A program made the position numbers and the translations under genes. A DNA stretch of 29,789 nt, from IMG/VR virus record IMGVR_UViG_3300035670_000977, positions 1 through 29,789 of that record; one strand, 5' to 3'. The notes beneath the pieces were generated by a model. That model searched no databases. It worked only from the letters and a program-made list of their open reading frames with translations, and had not been told where the DNA came from. Positions 21,242-28,077 of this stretch are shown here, piece after piece. Position 1 is the first letter of the stretch, and each line of letters opens with the position of its first letter. This DNA comes from a virus.

Positions 21242-21421
21242 TCGCATCGCTTCTGCTGCCAGCCATTTGATCTGTGATCGCTGGCTAGCTTCCTGCTCTG
21301 CCAGCAGCAGGCCGTACTCCAGCAAGGCGTTGTAATCCTTGGCGGCATGTAGCTGGCGCAACATGTTAGCGTTGGCAGCGCCATGAAATTGTGCTTCCAT
21401 TGTGTGAACAAAAGGATTCAT
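21170..21421 (-). CDS. Possible small helical protein antisense to the dcd-sigma gap
   Basis: This minus-strand frame fills the 181-bp gap between the dCTP deaminase and sigma factor genes. From ATG 21421 it gives 83 residues; from ATG 21400, 76 residues. The middle is strongly helical and protein-like (MLRQLHAAKDYNALLEYGLL, then AEQEASQRSQIKWLAAEAMR). The last 23 residues lie opposite the end of dcd. Neither start has a clear Shine-Dalgarno sequence. No family is recognised. Composition favours a real gene; orientation against the operon and lack of a ribosome site weigh against it. Confidence 0.42.
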   Translation of the reverse strand: MNPFVHTMEAQFHGAANANMLRQLHAAKDYNALLEYGLLLAEQEASQRSQIKWLAAEAMRSCSVEPWHLDAAKDLLADLTGRD

Positions 21422-21422
21422 C

Positions 21423-22322
21423 ATGTCTGACAGCATCAAAGACTATCTCAACAGTATTGCTAGACATCCACTGTTGACAGCGCAGCAAGAGATACAACTT
21501 GGCCGTCGTGTCGTCAGATGGAGAGAACTGCGCGACAAGGAGCAGTTAACCCCAGACGAGCGGCGCGAGCTGCGCAGCGGTGAACGCGCCCGTCAACGGT
21601 TTATTCAATCCAATCTGCAACTGGTCGTTCATGTAGCGCGCAAGTACGACCGCAGGCAGAACAAGACGCTAGAGCTGATGGATCTGATCCAAGAGGGCAA
21701 TATCGGTCTTGCGCGTGCTGTTGAGTTGTTTGACCCCGCTCGGGGGTACAAGTTTTCGACTTATGCCTATTGGTGGATACGTCAAGGCATCACACGGGCG
21801 CTGATCATGCAGGATTCGATGATCAGACTGCCATCATCGCTGCATGAGCAGTTGTACAAGATTAACCGCACAGCACAAGATCTAACGCATAAGTTGTGCC
21901 GCCAGCCAACACTGATGGAGCTGGCTGATGCTACTGAGATGGATGCCAAAGATTTATCAATGATGCTGAAGCGTGCCTACAAGGTAACTAGCTTAGACCA
22001 AAAAGTGCAAGATGCCGAAAGCGGATCAATTTGCGACACCATTGCAGATCCATCTTGTCTTGAAGAAGATGTTGCAAGATCACAGGAAATAAACAGCATG
22101 ATGAGATATTTTTGCAAGTATCTTGACCCGATTACGCAACAAGTAATACAGGCCAGAAACCTAGCCGTACCAGTCACTTGGACCGCTTTGGAAGATCAGA
22201 TGAATATGAACAAAACCAGACTGCAAAACATCGAACGTCGTGGCATGAATCGGCTGCGTATGCTGATGAGTAACCCTTTGGACGATACGCCGCTTGGACA
22301 TGTCACCACCAACAATCCATAA
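21423..22322 (+). CDS. RNA polymerase sigma factor, sigma70 group 2-like
   Basis: This 299-residue sigma factor has region 1.2 at residues 3-30 (D-S-I-K-D-Y-L-N-S-I-A-R-H-P-L-L-T), region 2 at about 59-135 (I-Q-S-N-L-Q-L-V-V-H-V-A-R-K-Y, D-L-I-Q-E-G-N-I-G-L, G-Y-K-F-S-T-Y-A-Y-W-W-I-R-Q-G-I-T-R-A), region 3 at about 140-215, and a diverged region 4 at about 225-283 (T-R-L-Q-N-I-E-R-R-G-M-N-R-L-R). It most resembles cyanobacterial group 2 sigma factors. AAAAGGA 6 nt before ATG 21423 supports the start. The 3' half is more AT-rich than the 5' half. It would direct host RNA polymerase to chosen promoters, probably phage late or middle genes. Confidence 0.9.
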   Translation: MSDSIKDYLNSIARHPLLTAQQEIQLGRRVVRWRELRDKEQLTPDERRELRSGERARQRFIQSNLQLVVHVARKYDRRQNKTLELMDLIQEGNIGLARAVELFDPARGYKFSTYAYWWIRQGITRALIMQDSMIRLPSSLHEQLYKINRTAQDLTHKLCRQPTLMELADATEMDAKDLSMMLKRAYKVTSLDQKVQDAESGSICDTIADPSCLEEDVARSQEINSMMRYFCKYLDPITQQVIQARNLAVPVTWTALEDQMNMNKTRLQNIERRGMNRLRMLMSNPLDDTPLGHVTTNNP

Positions 22323-22476
22323 AGTCGGAGATATATACAGGGTATGCCTCAACGGCATGTGTAAAGATCATCGCCAAGCATGGCAGGCACTGGTTTTTTA
22401 TCACCAGATGCTTAATCAGTCAACCAATCCTGAATCTTTAACGCGCGATCTTCTGTCCAAGAAGTTTGACGGCTGA
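22300..22476 (+). CDS. Hypothetical 58-residue protein after the sigma gene
   Basis: This small protein starts at ATG 22300, overlapping the sigma gene by 23 bp. It contains V-G-D-I-Y-R-V-C-L-N-G-M-C-K-D-H-R-Q-A-W-Q-A-L-V-F-Y-H-Q-M-L, a strand-strand-helix pattern with two cysteines that looks coding. There is no known domain. Its last 65 bp overlap the minus-strand HNH gene tail to tail, so it marks the end of the plus-strand early operon; no terminator is visible there. Confidence 0.6.
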   Translation: MSPPTIHKVGDIYRVCLNGMCKDHRQAWQALVFYHQMLNQSTNPESLTRDLLSKKFDG

Positions 22477-22711
22477 ACCATTCACGCCACTCGTTGCTGC
22501 CCTTTTTGCGGTTGCAGTTTTTGCAAGCAGGCACAAGATTAGATGCCACCGTAGCACCGCCCTTGTGCCGTGGTTTGACATGATCTAGCGTGTCAGCAGG
22601 TACACCACAGTAGGCGCATTCGTGGTTCCATGCCTCGAATAGTTGTTTTCTGAATAAATGCTTCGCATTGCGTTTCGTAATAAGGCTTGAGCCATCAATC
22701 AGATGATCCAC
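22412..22711 (-). CDS. HNH endonuclease
   Basis: This 99-residue free-standing HNH nuclease has C32-x-x-C35-G, L-D43-H44-V-K-P-R-H49-K-G-G, S-N58-L-V-P-A-C63-x-x-C66-N. The two C-x-x-C pairs hold a structural zinc, and D-H ... N ... H form the metal-dependent catalytic site. It is the last gene of the right-hand minus-strand block. HNH proteins next to terminase can help packaging, but this one lies far from terminase here, so a homing or general nuclease role is equally possible. It overlaps its upstream gene by 17 bp. Confidence 0.85.
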   Translation of the reverse strand: MDHLIDGSSLITKRNAKHLFRKQLFEAWNHECAYCGVPADTLDHVKPRHKGGATVASNLVPACKNCNRKKGSNEWREWFSRQTSWTEDRALKIQDWLTD

Positions 22712-22877
22712 GCAATTCAGGGATAGGTAACACTTGGACCGCTAAGCCCAAGATGTGATCGTTTGACGGCGCTAACTCAGTGAGCCGCGCCACAAAGTCA
22801 TCTGATACCTCTTGCGGATCCTCATTGTCGCTCTCAACGACGATGGTGTATTCAACCTCAAGGACGTACTGCCTCAT
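22695..22877 (-). CDS. Hypothetical 60-residue protein
   Basis: ATG 22877 is chosen because it shares ATGA with the metallophosphoesterase stop; an ATG five codons upstream lies in that gene. The sequence has a beta strand Q-Y-V-L-E-V-E-Y-T-I-V-V-E-S, an acidic loop D-N-E-D-P-Q-E-V, a helix D-D-F-V-A-R-L-T-E-L, and I-L-G-L-A-V-Q-V-L-P. This suggests a small alpha/beta fold. The family is not recognised. It is coupled to both neighbours. Confidence 0.65.
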   Translation of the reverse strand: MRQYVLEVEYTIVVESDNEDPQEVSDDFVARLTELAPSNDHILGLAVQVLPIPELRGSSD

Positions 22878-23725
22878 ACCGTCGGTCTGCATGTGATGTC
22901 AACACCACCGCGCTCTCTTGGTCTTAGCGTCATCCAGATACCACCTAGGGACTTTGGCATCACGATACGCTCGATCGCCCAACCGCCAGTAGCACCAAAC
23001 TCTTGCTTGTAGGTGCCGGTTTGCAGGTGCCAGCGTTGCTCAACCCATGCCTTGCCATTTTCCGCGATGCGGTAACACGGGTGCGCAACGATGCTGCGCT
23101 CGTGGTTGTGACCATTCACCATGATGTCAGCATCAGGCGCGATCTGCGCATAACGACCGCCCCCCATGGTGCCTTTGGTGACGATGCCGCCCCATGCGCC
23201 ATGATGGAAGAACAGCGTGCAGCGGCGTGTTCTGCCTGCTTCTTGCCTGAACGCAAACCGCACAAAGCCTTGATAGCCCATGTGCTCGGTGACGGCACCA
23301 TCGTTGCGCATCAGCCGCACCACGTTCTCCAGCGGGTCGATCTCTTGATTGTTGAGCACAGCAGTTTCGTGATTGCCATCGCCCATCATCAGGATCATGT
23401 CGCCGTAAGGCTTGAGCAGATCGGCTGATTCGCGGAATACCAAGTCAAAGTAGTTACCGCCTAGGTGTTCTGGTCTGATGTCGCCTTTGCTGCCGCGACG
23501 GTCTTTCTTGCCTTGCATCAGGCACAACACATCACCAAACATCAATGCATGACCGCCAAGGGCTTTGCATTCTTCAAGGTGCTGCAGCAGCAGCCTGCGG
23601 TCGCATTTTGGGTTGTCGAGGTGAATGTCTGACAGCAGCAGGAACGTTGCCTCTTCCTTGTGGCTGTGATACGGTATGCGTATCTCTAGAAGCTCTGGCG
23701 ATACTCGCGTCGATGTGATCGCCAT
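22874..23725 (-). CDS. Calcineurin-like metallophosphoesterase
   Basis: This 283-residue enzyme carries the metal-binding motifs in order: D33-I-H35, G-D65-V, G-D-G-N118-H119-E, H174-H175-G and G-H-N-H-E at 205-209. These build the two-metal active site of calcineurin-like phosphoesterases. The substrate cannot be read from the sequence; nuclease (Mre11/SbcD-like), nucleotide or protein phosphatase activities are all known. It lies after the endolysin gene in the late minus-strand block, separated by 28 bp. Phage members are often uncharacterised. Confidence 0.85.
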   Translation of the reverse strand: MAITSTRVSPELLEIRIPYHSHKEEATFLLLSDIHLDNPKCDRRLLLQHLEECKALGGHALMFGDVLCLMQGKKDRRGSKGDIRPEHLGGNYFDLVFRESADLLKPYGDMILMMGDGNHETAVLNNQEIDPLENVVRLMRNDGAVTEHMGYQGFVRFAFRQEAGRTRRCTLFFHHGAWGGIVTKGTMGGGRYAQIAPDADIMVNGHNHERSIVAHPCYRIAENGKAWVEQRWHLQTGTYKQEFGATGGWAIERIVMPKSLGGIWMTLRPRERGGVDITCRPTV

Positions 23726-23753
23726 GCCGTCTGTAGCGGCTTACACAGAAAGT

Positions 23754-24836
23754 CTAATAGTCCCATCTGACTCTTGGCCTGCCTTGACGTATCCCAAGAT
23801 GCACGAAGCCTTTAGGCGCGCCATAACCGAGTGAATACGGCCATTGCTTATCGCACCAGCTCTGGACGGCTTTAATGTCAACGCCTTTGACGTAGAAGTC
23901 CACCGCACCGACGCTGGGAGCGTTGTACAGGTGCTCTGATGCACTGGCACCACCTACTGAGCGATTGATTGCTGGCGGTCGATAGCCGCTGGTGATCACA
24001 ATGGGCTTACCGCCAAATGCGCTGCGCACACGCTCAAGGAATGCAGCCAGCTCAGCAGCCGTGTCAATTTGATGCTGATGGTCAAATCTGCGCGGTTCTT
24101 GATCAAGCGCAAACTCACCGATGCGGATATGTGGCGTGATGCGTGCGCTGAATGGGCTTTTGGGCGACAGCTTGGCAGGTTGCTGCTGGATCTCGACGCG
24201 GCTGCCAGACCATAGTTTGCCTTCGGCTTCACGACGACGCCTAAGGCCAGCCTCGAAGCTGCTGCCGGGATTGCGATATAACAGCATCGCCTCAGGCACC
24301 GCAGGCCAGTCACGCTCACGCAGCCGCTTGCTGATCGTTTCAAAACCAGCAGCACCATAGAAGCCACTGCCGAGGTTGTAGGCAAAACTGATCAATGCAG
24401 ATTTCTGATAATCTTCCATCTCTTGCCAATGCGGCACGGTGGTGCGCAACCGCTCAGCAATGCTGTCAACCTCTTGCCGCAGAAGCATGTCAGCCTCGAC
24501 GCGGTTGATCTTGTCGCCTTGCTTGACCCTGCGACCATCGGTGTAGCGCGTCGTACCCCAGCCGATTGTCCACACGCCAGCAGGGCACTTGTACGCCTCA
24601 AGGTGGCAGCCCTCGAACTGCTGGATTATCTTGAGCGCAGCGCTTAGGTCAGCCTGCTTGCCCGACTGGCTCCAAGTGCTAAACCACGGCTGATCCCTAT
24701 TTAACAGATCAGGCGCAACCTTTAATAGCTGCTGCTCTAATTCAACGATGGCGGCAGCCTGATGCGGCAGCCCACGCCAGTACTTAAACAGCGCCTCAAG
24801 TCTGACTGGTGTCTTTGTCACGTTTCCATGGTGCAT
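23754..24836 (-). CDS. Two-domain endolysin: GH24 lysozyme plus M15 peptidase
   Basis: This is a 360-residue lysis enzyme. The N-terminal domain is a GH24 muramidase with E75-x8-C84-x5-T90 (F-E-G ... Y-K-C-P-A-G-V-W-T-I-G-W-G-T), the variant in which Cys replaces the usual Asp. A linker rich in P, S and Q (about 212-235) leads to a peptidase M15 domain with S-G-Y-R-P-P near 283-288 and zinc ligands H302, D313 and H346 (S-E-H, A-V-D-F, F-V-H-L). It would cut both the glycan and the peptide parts of peptidoglycan. No signal peptide is seen, so it should need a holin. The start overlaps the end of the frameshifted upstream gene. Confidence 0.9.
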   Translation of the reverse strand: MHHGNVTKTPVRLEALFKYWRGLPHQAAAIVELEQQLLKVAPDLLNRDQPWFSTWSQSGKQADLSAALKIIQQFEGCHLEAYKCPAGVWTIGWGTTRYTDGRRVKQGDKINRVEADMLLRQEVDSIAERLRTTVPHWQEMEDYQKSALISFAYNLGSGFYGAAGFETISKRLRERDWPAVPEAMLLYRNPGSSFEAGLRRRREAEGKLWSGSRVEIQQQPAKLSPKSPFSARITPHIRIGEFALDQEPRRFDHQHQIDTAAELAAFLERVRSAFGGKPIVITSGYRPPAINRSVGGASASEHLYNAPSVGAVDFYVKGVDIKAVQSWCDKQWPYSLGYGAPKGFVHLGIRQGRPRVRWDY

Positions 24837-25193
24837 GAATGGACATGGCGCCGCCTAGCAATCGGCTATCGCCAGTTTGCAGCTCTGGATCTATCGGCTC
24901 TTCGCGGATGGTAGGCGATGCAGTATTTGGCGGCTGACTGGTGTGCCATTTGTCGATTTCGGCGTCGATTTTTGCAGGCAGGGTCAGCTCAAACCACCAC
25001 CGACGGATGGCTTGCTCTAGACGCCGCTCCCATGCAGGCTTGCCGAATCGGATCAGCCCTTTTTTGCTTTGATGGCACGCAGGGCGTGAAACACCAATTG
25101 GATGATGCTGTTGTCACGCAGCGGCGACAGTGCGATCAGCTCAGACGCAGCAGCAACAACGATCCAAAAAGCAGGATGAGACAGAAATTCCAT
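24796..25193 (-). other. Predicted -1 frameshift product of the small membrane-protein gene
   Basis: The short gene starting at 25193 contains A-AAA-AAG (25065-25059) in its own frame, two codons before its stop. Slipping by -1 there joins an 87-codon open frame that ends at TGA 24796, giving 132 residues in all. The extension (starts G-L-I-R-F-G-K-P-A-W-E-R-R, then W-W-F-E-L-T-L-P-A-K-I-D-A-E-I-D-K-W, then Pro/Glu-rich) looks fully coding, yet it has no ATG, GTG or TTG start before its last 17 residues. A sequencing error in the six-A run is the main alternative. It overlaps the endolysin start by 41 bp. Confidence 0.6.
25053..25193 (-). CDS. 46-residue holin-like membrane protein
   Basis: From ATG 25193 to TGA 25053, the peptide has an N-terminal hydrophobic segment F-W-I-V-V-A-A-A-S-E-L-I-A-L (about 9-22), a second amphipathic or hydrophobic helix S-I-I-Q-L-V-F-H-A-L-R-A-I (about 29-41), and a basic end K-A-K-K-G. 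The small size, one or two membrane helices, basic C-terminus and position just before the endolysin gene suggest a holin or holin partner. It starts 1 nt after the previous stop. A slippery site near its end may give a longer form. Confidence 0.65.
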   Translation of the reverse strand: MEFLSHPAFWIVVAAASELIALSPLRDNSIIQLVFHALRAIKAKKG

Positions 25194-25194
25194 G

Positions 25195-25446
25195 TCAGCA
25201 CATAGGTGGCCGTGCTTCCAGCATAGTCACGCGCTGCTCGACGCCATTAAGACGAGTGAATGTTTCTTTGCGGTCTTCTTTGATATCAGTATGAAGCACC
25301 TCAAGCTGCGTGGCGATGTGCTCAACAGCAGCGGTCAACCTGATCACGGCATCACGGGCTTCGTCATTGCGGCGCGAAAATCCCATGGCACCCATCGCTG
25401 CCACTGAAATGGACGCACCAGCGACAGCAGCGACGACTTCGATCAT
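25195..25446 (-). CDS. Membrane protein with coiled coil (lysis accessory candidate)
   Basis: This 83-residue protein has an N-terminal hydrophobic helix V-V-A-A-V-A-G-A-S-I-S-V-A-A-M-G-A-M-G-F (about 4-23), then an arginine-rich turn and a long heptad-like helix (about 30-78: L-T-A-A-V-E-H-I-A-T-Q-L-E-V-L, then F-T-R-L-N-G-V-E-Q-R-V-T-M-L). This signal-anchor plus coiled coil resembles spanin or hemolysin XhlA-like lysis proteins. It lies in the lysis block just before the holin-like gene. Function is inferred from topology and position only. Confidence 0.65.
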   Translation of the reverse strand: MIEVVAAVAGASISVAAMGAMGFSRRNDEARDAVIRLTAAVEHIATQLEVLHTDIKEDRKETFTRLNGVEQRVTMLEARPPMC

Positions 25447-25455
25447 GTATCCAAT

Positions 25456-25593
25456 TTAGCGGCCTTGACCCCTGAGCGGTTTCTTACCGCGCCGCCTTGG
25501 CCTGCTGTGTTGACCGTAACCGATGCTGGTTGTCTTAGGCGGTCCCGGCTGATGCTCAATGCGAGCAGTACCTTGCTTTGAACGTACAGCCAT
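25456..25593 (-). CDS. 45-residue basic phage protein
   Basis: From ATG 25593 (overlapping the fibre gene stop as TGATG) to TAA 25456. It begins MAVRSKQGTARIEHQPGPPK and ends with an Arg/Lys-rich tail including K-K-P-L-R-G-Q-G-R. I recognise this M-A-V-R-S-K start and R-G-Q-G-K/R end as a recurring mini-protein of phages from aquatic bacteria, with no known function. It is strongly basic and unstructured, consistent with nucleic-acid binding, but that is a guess. Confidence 0.72.
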   Translation of the reverse strand: MAVRSKQGTARIEHQPGPPKTTSIGYGQHSRPRRRGKKPLRGQGR

Positions 25594-26837
25594 CAGGTAG
25601 CGATCAATCCAAGGGTGCGAAGATGAGCCAGAGCAGCCTCTAGTTTGGCTTCCAGCTCAACACAATACTCAAGCAGTTCTGTCACCGTTGGCGTTGTTGC
25701 ATCAGCAATCGTGACGCTGCCATCAGCCGTTGGTAATGCACCCGACGTGGCAGTGGTAGTCAGGTTGGCAACCGCAGCAGGCTGTACAACAGGCGTGGCA
25801 TTGTAAAACCCGATCTTTTGCGTTGTAGCCGTCCCGATCTTGGTGCCAGTTGTGGTGTCAAAGACCAGATCAACAGCATCAGCAACGGTGATCGCAGCAG
25901 GCTCAAGCGTGACCTTCGTGGTCAATGCGCCATTGTCAATCAGCTTGATGCGCAGTCTGCCATCTTCAGTTGCATCACTAGCATCAACAATGCTGCCTTC
26001 AATGGCGCAATAATCGACCTGCGTCGGCGGTGAGGCGTCATTGTGCGCCCGATAGAACACCGTGCTGATCAGGTCATCATCCTGCGCAACGGTCGTGTCA
26101 CCACGCTTATGCAGCATCGTGATGTCAGCCGCAGAAGCAGCATCGTCAACAACCGCCTCAACATTCAACGCTGTACTGGTGACAGTCGTGCTGACATGCA
26201 ACGGATAGGCAGGATCTGGCTCATGCACGCCGACGTACTGCCCCTTCAGTCTGACGCGCATGGCAGATGTGCCAGCATCAGCGCTCATCAGGTCAACAAT
26301 GCCAACCTCTGCAGCGCTAGTCGGGCTTGATGCCGTAGCAGTCAGTTGACCATAGACCTGATCATTGCCTGCGCTGTCTTTGCCGCGAAACTCAATGTTG
26401 CCAAGGTTGTCATTTGCCGCAGGGCTGCTGCTGTTGCGGTACAGAACCAGATCCGGCGCTGTATCAAGCCCGCTGTCGGTGTTCTCAATGATGACCTGAT
26501 CGGTCGTGTCAGAACTGAACAGGTGCAACTGCGCGGCAGCGGTGCCAGTGCCCAGTTGAAAGCCTGTAGTCGTAAATTTTCCGATCAGCGCGCTGTTATT
26601 GGCAAACGCCGTTTCGTTGGTGCCGCTGCGATAGATGCCGGTCAGGCCAGTATCAGCAGTCCATGCCAGCCCCGGAGCGCCAACGGTGCCGCTGGGCAGG
26701 TTACGCAGGAAGGTGCCGTATTGGATCTTTTTGTTCTTGTTGGCAGCCGTTGCCTCCGAGTCATCAACGATCGGCAGCAGGTCTGCTGCAACTGGTGCAG
26801 TCAGTTCTGTCAGATCTGTAATTTTCTGGTCAGCCAT
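25593..26837 (-). CDS. Tail fibre or virion surface structural protein
   Basis: This 414-residue protein starts MADQKITDLTELTAPVAADL, a typical adaptor start of phage fibre-like proteins. The body is rich in G, T, S, A, D and N with short beta repeats, for example T-G-I-Y-R-S-G-T-N-E, H-L-F-S-S-D-T-T-D-Q and V-G-V-H-E-P-D-P-A-Y-P-L-H-V. It resembles the head segment of S74-type fibres but ends with a coiled coil (L-L-E-Y-C-V-E-L-E-A-K-L-E-A-A-L-A-H-L) and no S74 domain. It probably forms a trimeric fibre or tail appendage used in host recognition. Confidence 0.75.
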   Translation of the reverse strand: MADQKITDLTELTAPVAADLLPIVDDSEATAANKNKKIQYGTFLRNLPSGTVGAPGLAWTADTGLTGIYRSGTNETAFANNSALIGKFTTTGFQLGTGTAAAQLHLFSSDTTDQVIIENTDSGLDTAPDLVLYRNSSSPAANDNLGNIEFRGKDSAGNDQVYGQLTATASSPTSAAEVGIVDLMSADAGTSAMRVRLKGQYVGVHEPDPAYPLHVSTTVTSTALNVEAVVDDAASAADITMLHKRGDTTVAQDDDLISTVFYRAHNDASPPTQVDYCAIEGSIVDASDATEDGRLRIKLIDNGALTTKVTLEPAAITVADAVDLVFDTTTGTKIGTATTQKIGFYNATPVVQPAAVANLTTTATSGALPTADGSVTIADATTPTVTELLEYCVELEAKLEAALAHLRTLGLIAT

Positions 26838-27169
26838 CAGCTATTCCAAGGCAGGCCGGTCAGTTTGGTCGGATTGATGCGCTCTTCAATTTGAGCGGTC
26901 AATGCGGCTTCGACTGCTGCCACTTTATCGGCACCCAGCTTGTCTTTCACCCAGCCGGTCACGATCTCAGCGGTCAGATTCTCGAACGGGATCAGCTTTT
27001 TGCTAGGGCGCTCCAGACCGATGCTGCCGTAAGCGCTGGCAGTGTACGGGTTGCCTTCAGCGTCAAGCTCATCTGAGATGGCAGCCACGACGTAGTGCGC
27101 TGTGAAAACGTAGCCGTCGGCGGATTCGCGCTCAAGGTTGGCGATCGCCCAGTTGTAGGTGGTGGTCAT
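26837..27169 (-). CDS. Conserved phage protein near tail fibre genes
   Basis: This 110-residue protein starts MTTTYNWAIANLERESADGY, followed by V-F-T-A-H-Y-V-V-A-A and a helix-rich second half with T-G-W-V-K-D-K-L-G-A-D-K-V. Similar proteins with the T-T-x-Y-x-W-x-I-x-x-L-E-R start occur beside fibre genes of cyanobacterial and other aquatic phages (DUF7936-like, from memory). A role in fibre attachment or assembly is plausible. Its stop overlaps the start of the next gene by 1 base. Confidence 0.7.
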   Translation of the reverse strand: MTTTYNWAIANLERESADGYVFTAHYVVAAISDELDAEGNPYTASAYGSIGLERPSKKLIPFENLTAEIVTGWVKDKLGADKVAAVEAALTAQIEERINPTKLTGLPWNS

Positions 27170-27218
27170 GATGGTGCCGTGATTCCCGCAGTTTACGTTG
27201 GCTGTCTAGTGAAGGTGG

Positions 27219-27443
27219 CTACTGGGTTTGAAGTTCACAGCGGTAAGTGCCGTACTGGACGCCTTCAAGCTCGGCGGCGATTTCGTAGAGGGAGTCAATA
27301 CAGTTGAACGCGGACCAGTCGTGATCGATGTGATCCGCAGCAGCTCGCAGGGCGGCGGCGATCTGAAGGTTTCTTACAGGAGAGACCGGTGCGCCCCAAA
27401 ACTCGTGCAAAATCGCTTGCGTGGCGGGGGAGAAGTCAGTCAT
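27219..27443 (-). CDS. Hypothetical 74-residue protein
   Basis: ATG 27443 is preferred because it overlaps the preceding stop by 8 bp; an in-frame ATG at 27455 lies within that gene. The sequence has D-F-S-P-A-T-Q-A-I-L-H-E-F-W and L-Q-I-A-A-A-L-R-A-A-A-D-H-I, a pattern seen in small phage and plasmid proteins of unknown function (S-P-x-A-x-A-V-L-x-A-F, then A-A-L-R-A-A-A-D). It ends with L-Y-E-I-A-A-E-L-E-G-V. It belongs to a chain of three coupled small genes between the fibre genes. Confidence 0.65.
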   Translation of the reverse strand: MTDFSPATQAILHEFWGAPVSPVRNLQIAAALRAAADHIDHDWSAFNCIDSLYEIAAELEGVQYGTYRCELQTQ

Positions 27444-27597
27444 CGTATTCACCATCAGAGAAGTATTGGAACCAGTAGTGGTTAGCTTCGCGTTCGGCTA
27501 TTTGCTGATTGGGTGCAATTACTTTCCAAAGTCCTTTGCAGCATGAGATTTGGTAGCCATTCTTGAGTTTGCGACGTTTGATGTGTTGTTCATTCAT
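27436..27597 (-). CDS. Hypothetical 53-residue protein
   Basis: ATG 27597 is chosen because it overlaps the upstream stop in ATGAATGA. The peptide starts M-N-E-Q-H-I-K-R-R-K-L-K-N-G-Y-Q-I-S-C-C-K and ends acidic, F-Q-Y-F-S-D-G-E-Y-D-D. It has a basic start, a strand G-L-W-K-V-I-A-P and a helix with many aromatics, so it looks like a small folded protein. No family is recognised. It is coupled to both neighbours. Confidence 0.6.
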   Translation of the reverse strand: MNEQHIKRRKLKNGYQISCCKGLWKVIAPNQQIAEREANHYWFQYFSDGEYDD

Positions 27598-27949
27598 CGG
27601 GGAGTTGCTCCAGGGCGCGGCTGATAAGTTGCCAGTCTTCAACACGCCAAGCTCCGGTCATTAGGCGCTGCTGTGCCTCAAGCGCTTGCTCCTTCAAGCT
27701 CGGCGGCTTGGGGCGGCGGGCGGCGCGGAGGCTGGCCACTGTCATCCCGTCGAAATACCGATCTTTTTCTGGAAGCGCAGAACCATCCGCCAACTGAATG
27801 ATGGCCTCCAGCTCCTGGTCGGCGCCCCATTGGGCGGCGCGGGTGGCCAAGTGGGCGTTGTAGTCACGCTCACGCACAGCTTCTTCTTCCCACTGCTGCA
27901 CCAGCTCCAGCGGTGGGGTGATGGGGTGCTTGTAATCTTGTCGGGTCAT
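27590..27949 (-). CDS. Conserved hypothetical phage protein
   Basis: This 119-residue protein starts at ATG 27949 (MTRQDYKHPITPPLELVQQW). An open frame upstream is not coding-like. The H-P-I-T-P-P-x-E-L-V-Q-Q-W start is one I associate with a recurrent phage and cyanobacterial protein of unknown function. The rest is helical, with A-T-R-A-A-Q-W-G-A-D-Q-E-L-E and a closing D-W-Q-L-I-S-R-A-L-E-Q-L-P. It is the first of three small genes downstream of the S74 fibre gene. Confidence 0.7.
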   Translation of the reverse strand: MTRQDYKHPITPPLELVQQWEEEAVRERDYNAHLATRAAQWGADQELEAIIQLADGSALPEKDRYFDGMTVASLRAARRPKPPSLKEQALEAQQRLMTGAWRVEDWQLISRALEQLPDE

Positions 27950-27972
27950 GGTTTCTAGGGAACTGTGGCCAG

Positions 27973-27999
27973 GGGCAGGGTGTTGACGCACGCCTGCCC
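27973..27999. other. Strong hairpin between fibre gene and the small-gene cluster
   Basis: GGGCAGG (27973-27979) pairs with CCTGCCC (27993-27999). Three further pairs (GTG/CAC) inside leave a 6-nt loop and one bulged G. There is no U-tract on either strand, so it may attenuate or process the message rather than terminate it classically. Nothing else was seen in 27950-28077. Confidence 0.4.
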
Positions 28000-28077
28000 T
28001 CACACACTACCACACGGCGTCAAGCCCAACCATCCGGTAATTCCAGACAGTTGAGCCAGACCTCTCAGAGAGTAGGA

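Noticed and set aside
22412-22476. Convergent overlap after the sigma gene as a bidirectional terminator
   Set aside because: No stable hairpin with a U-tract is visible on either strand.
4416-27148. HIP1-like octamers GCGATCGC (4416-4423 and 27141-27148) as evidence of a cyanobacterial host
   Set aside because: I found only two copies, too few to separate from chance in about 30 kb, so they were not used for host assignment.
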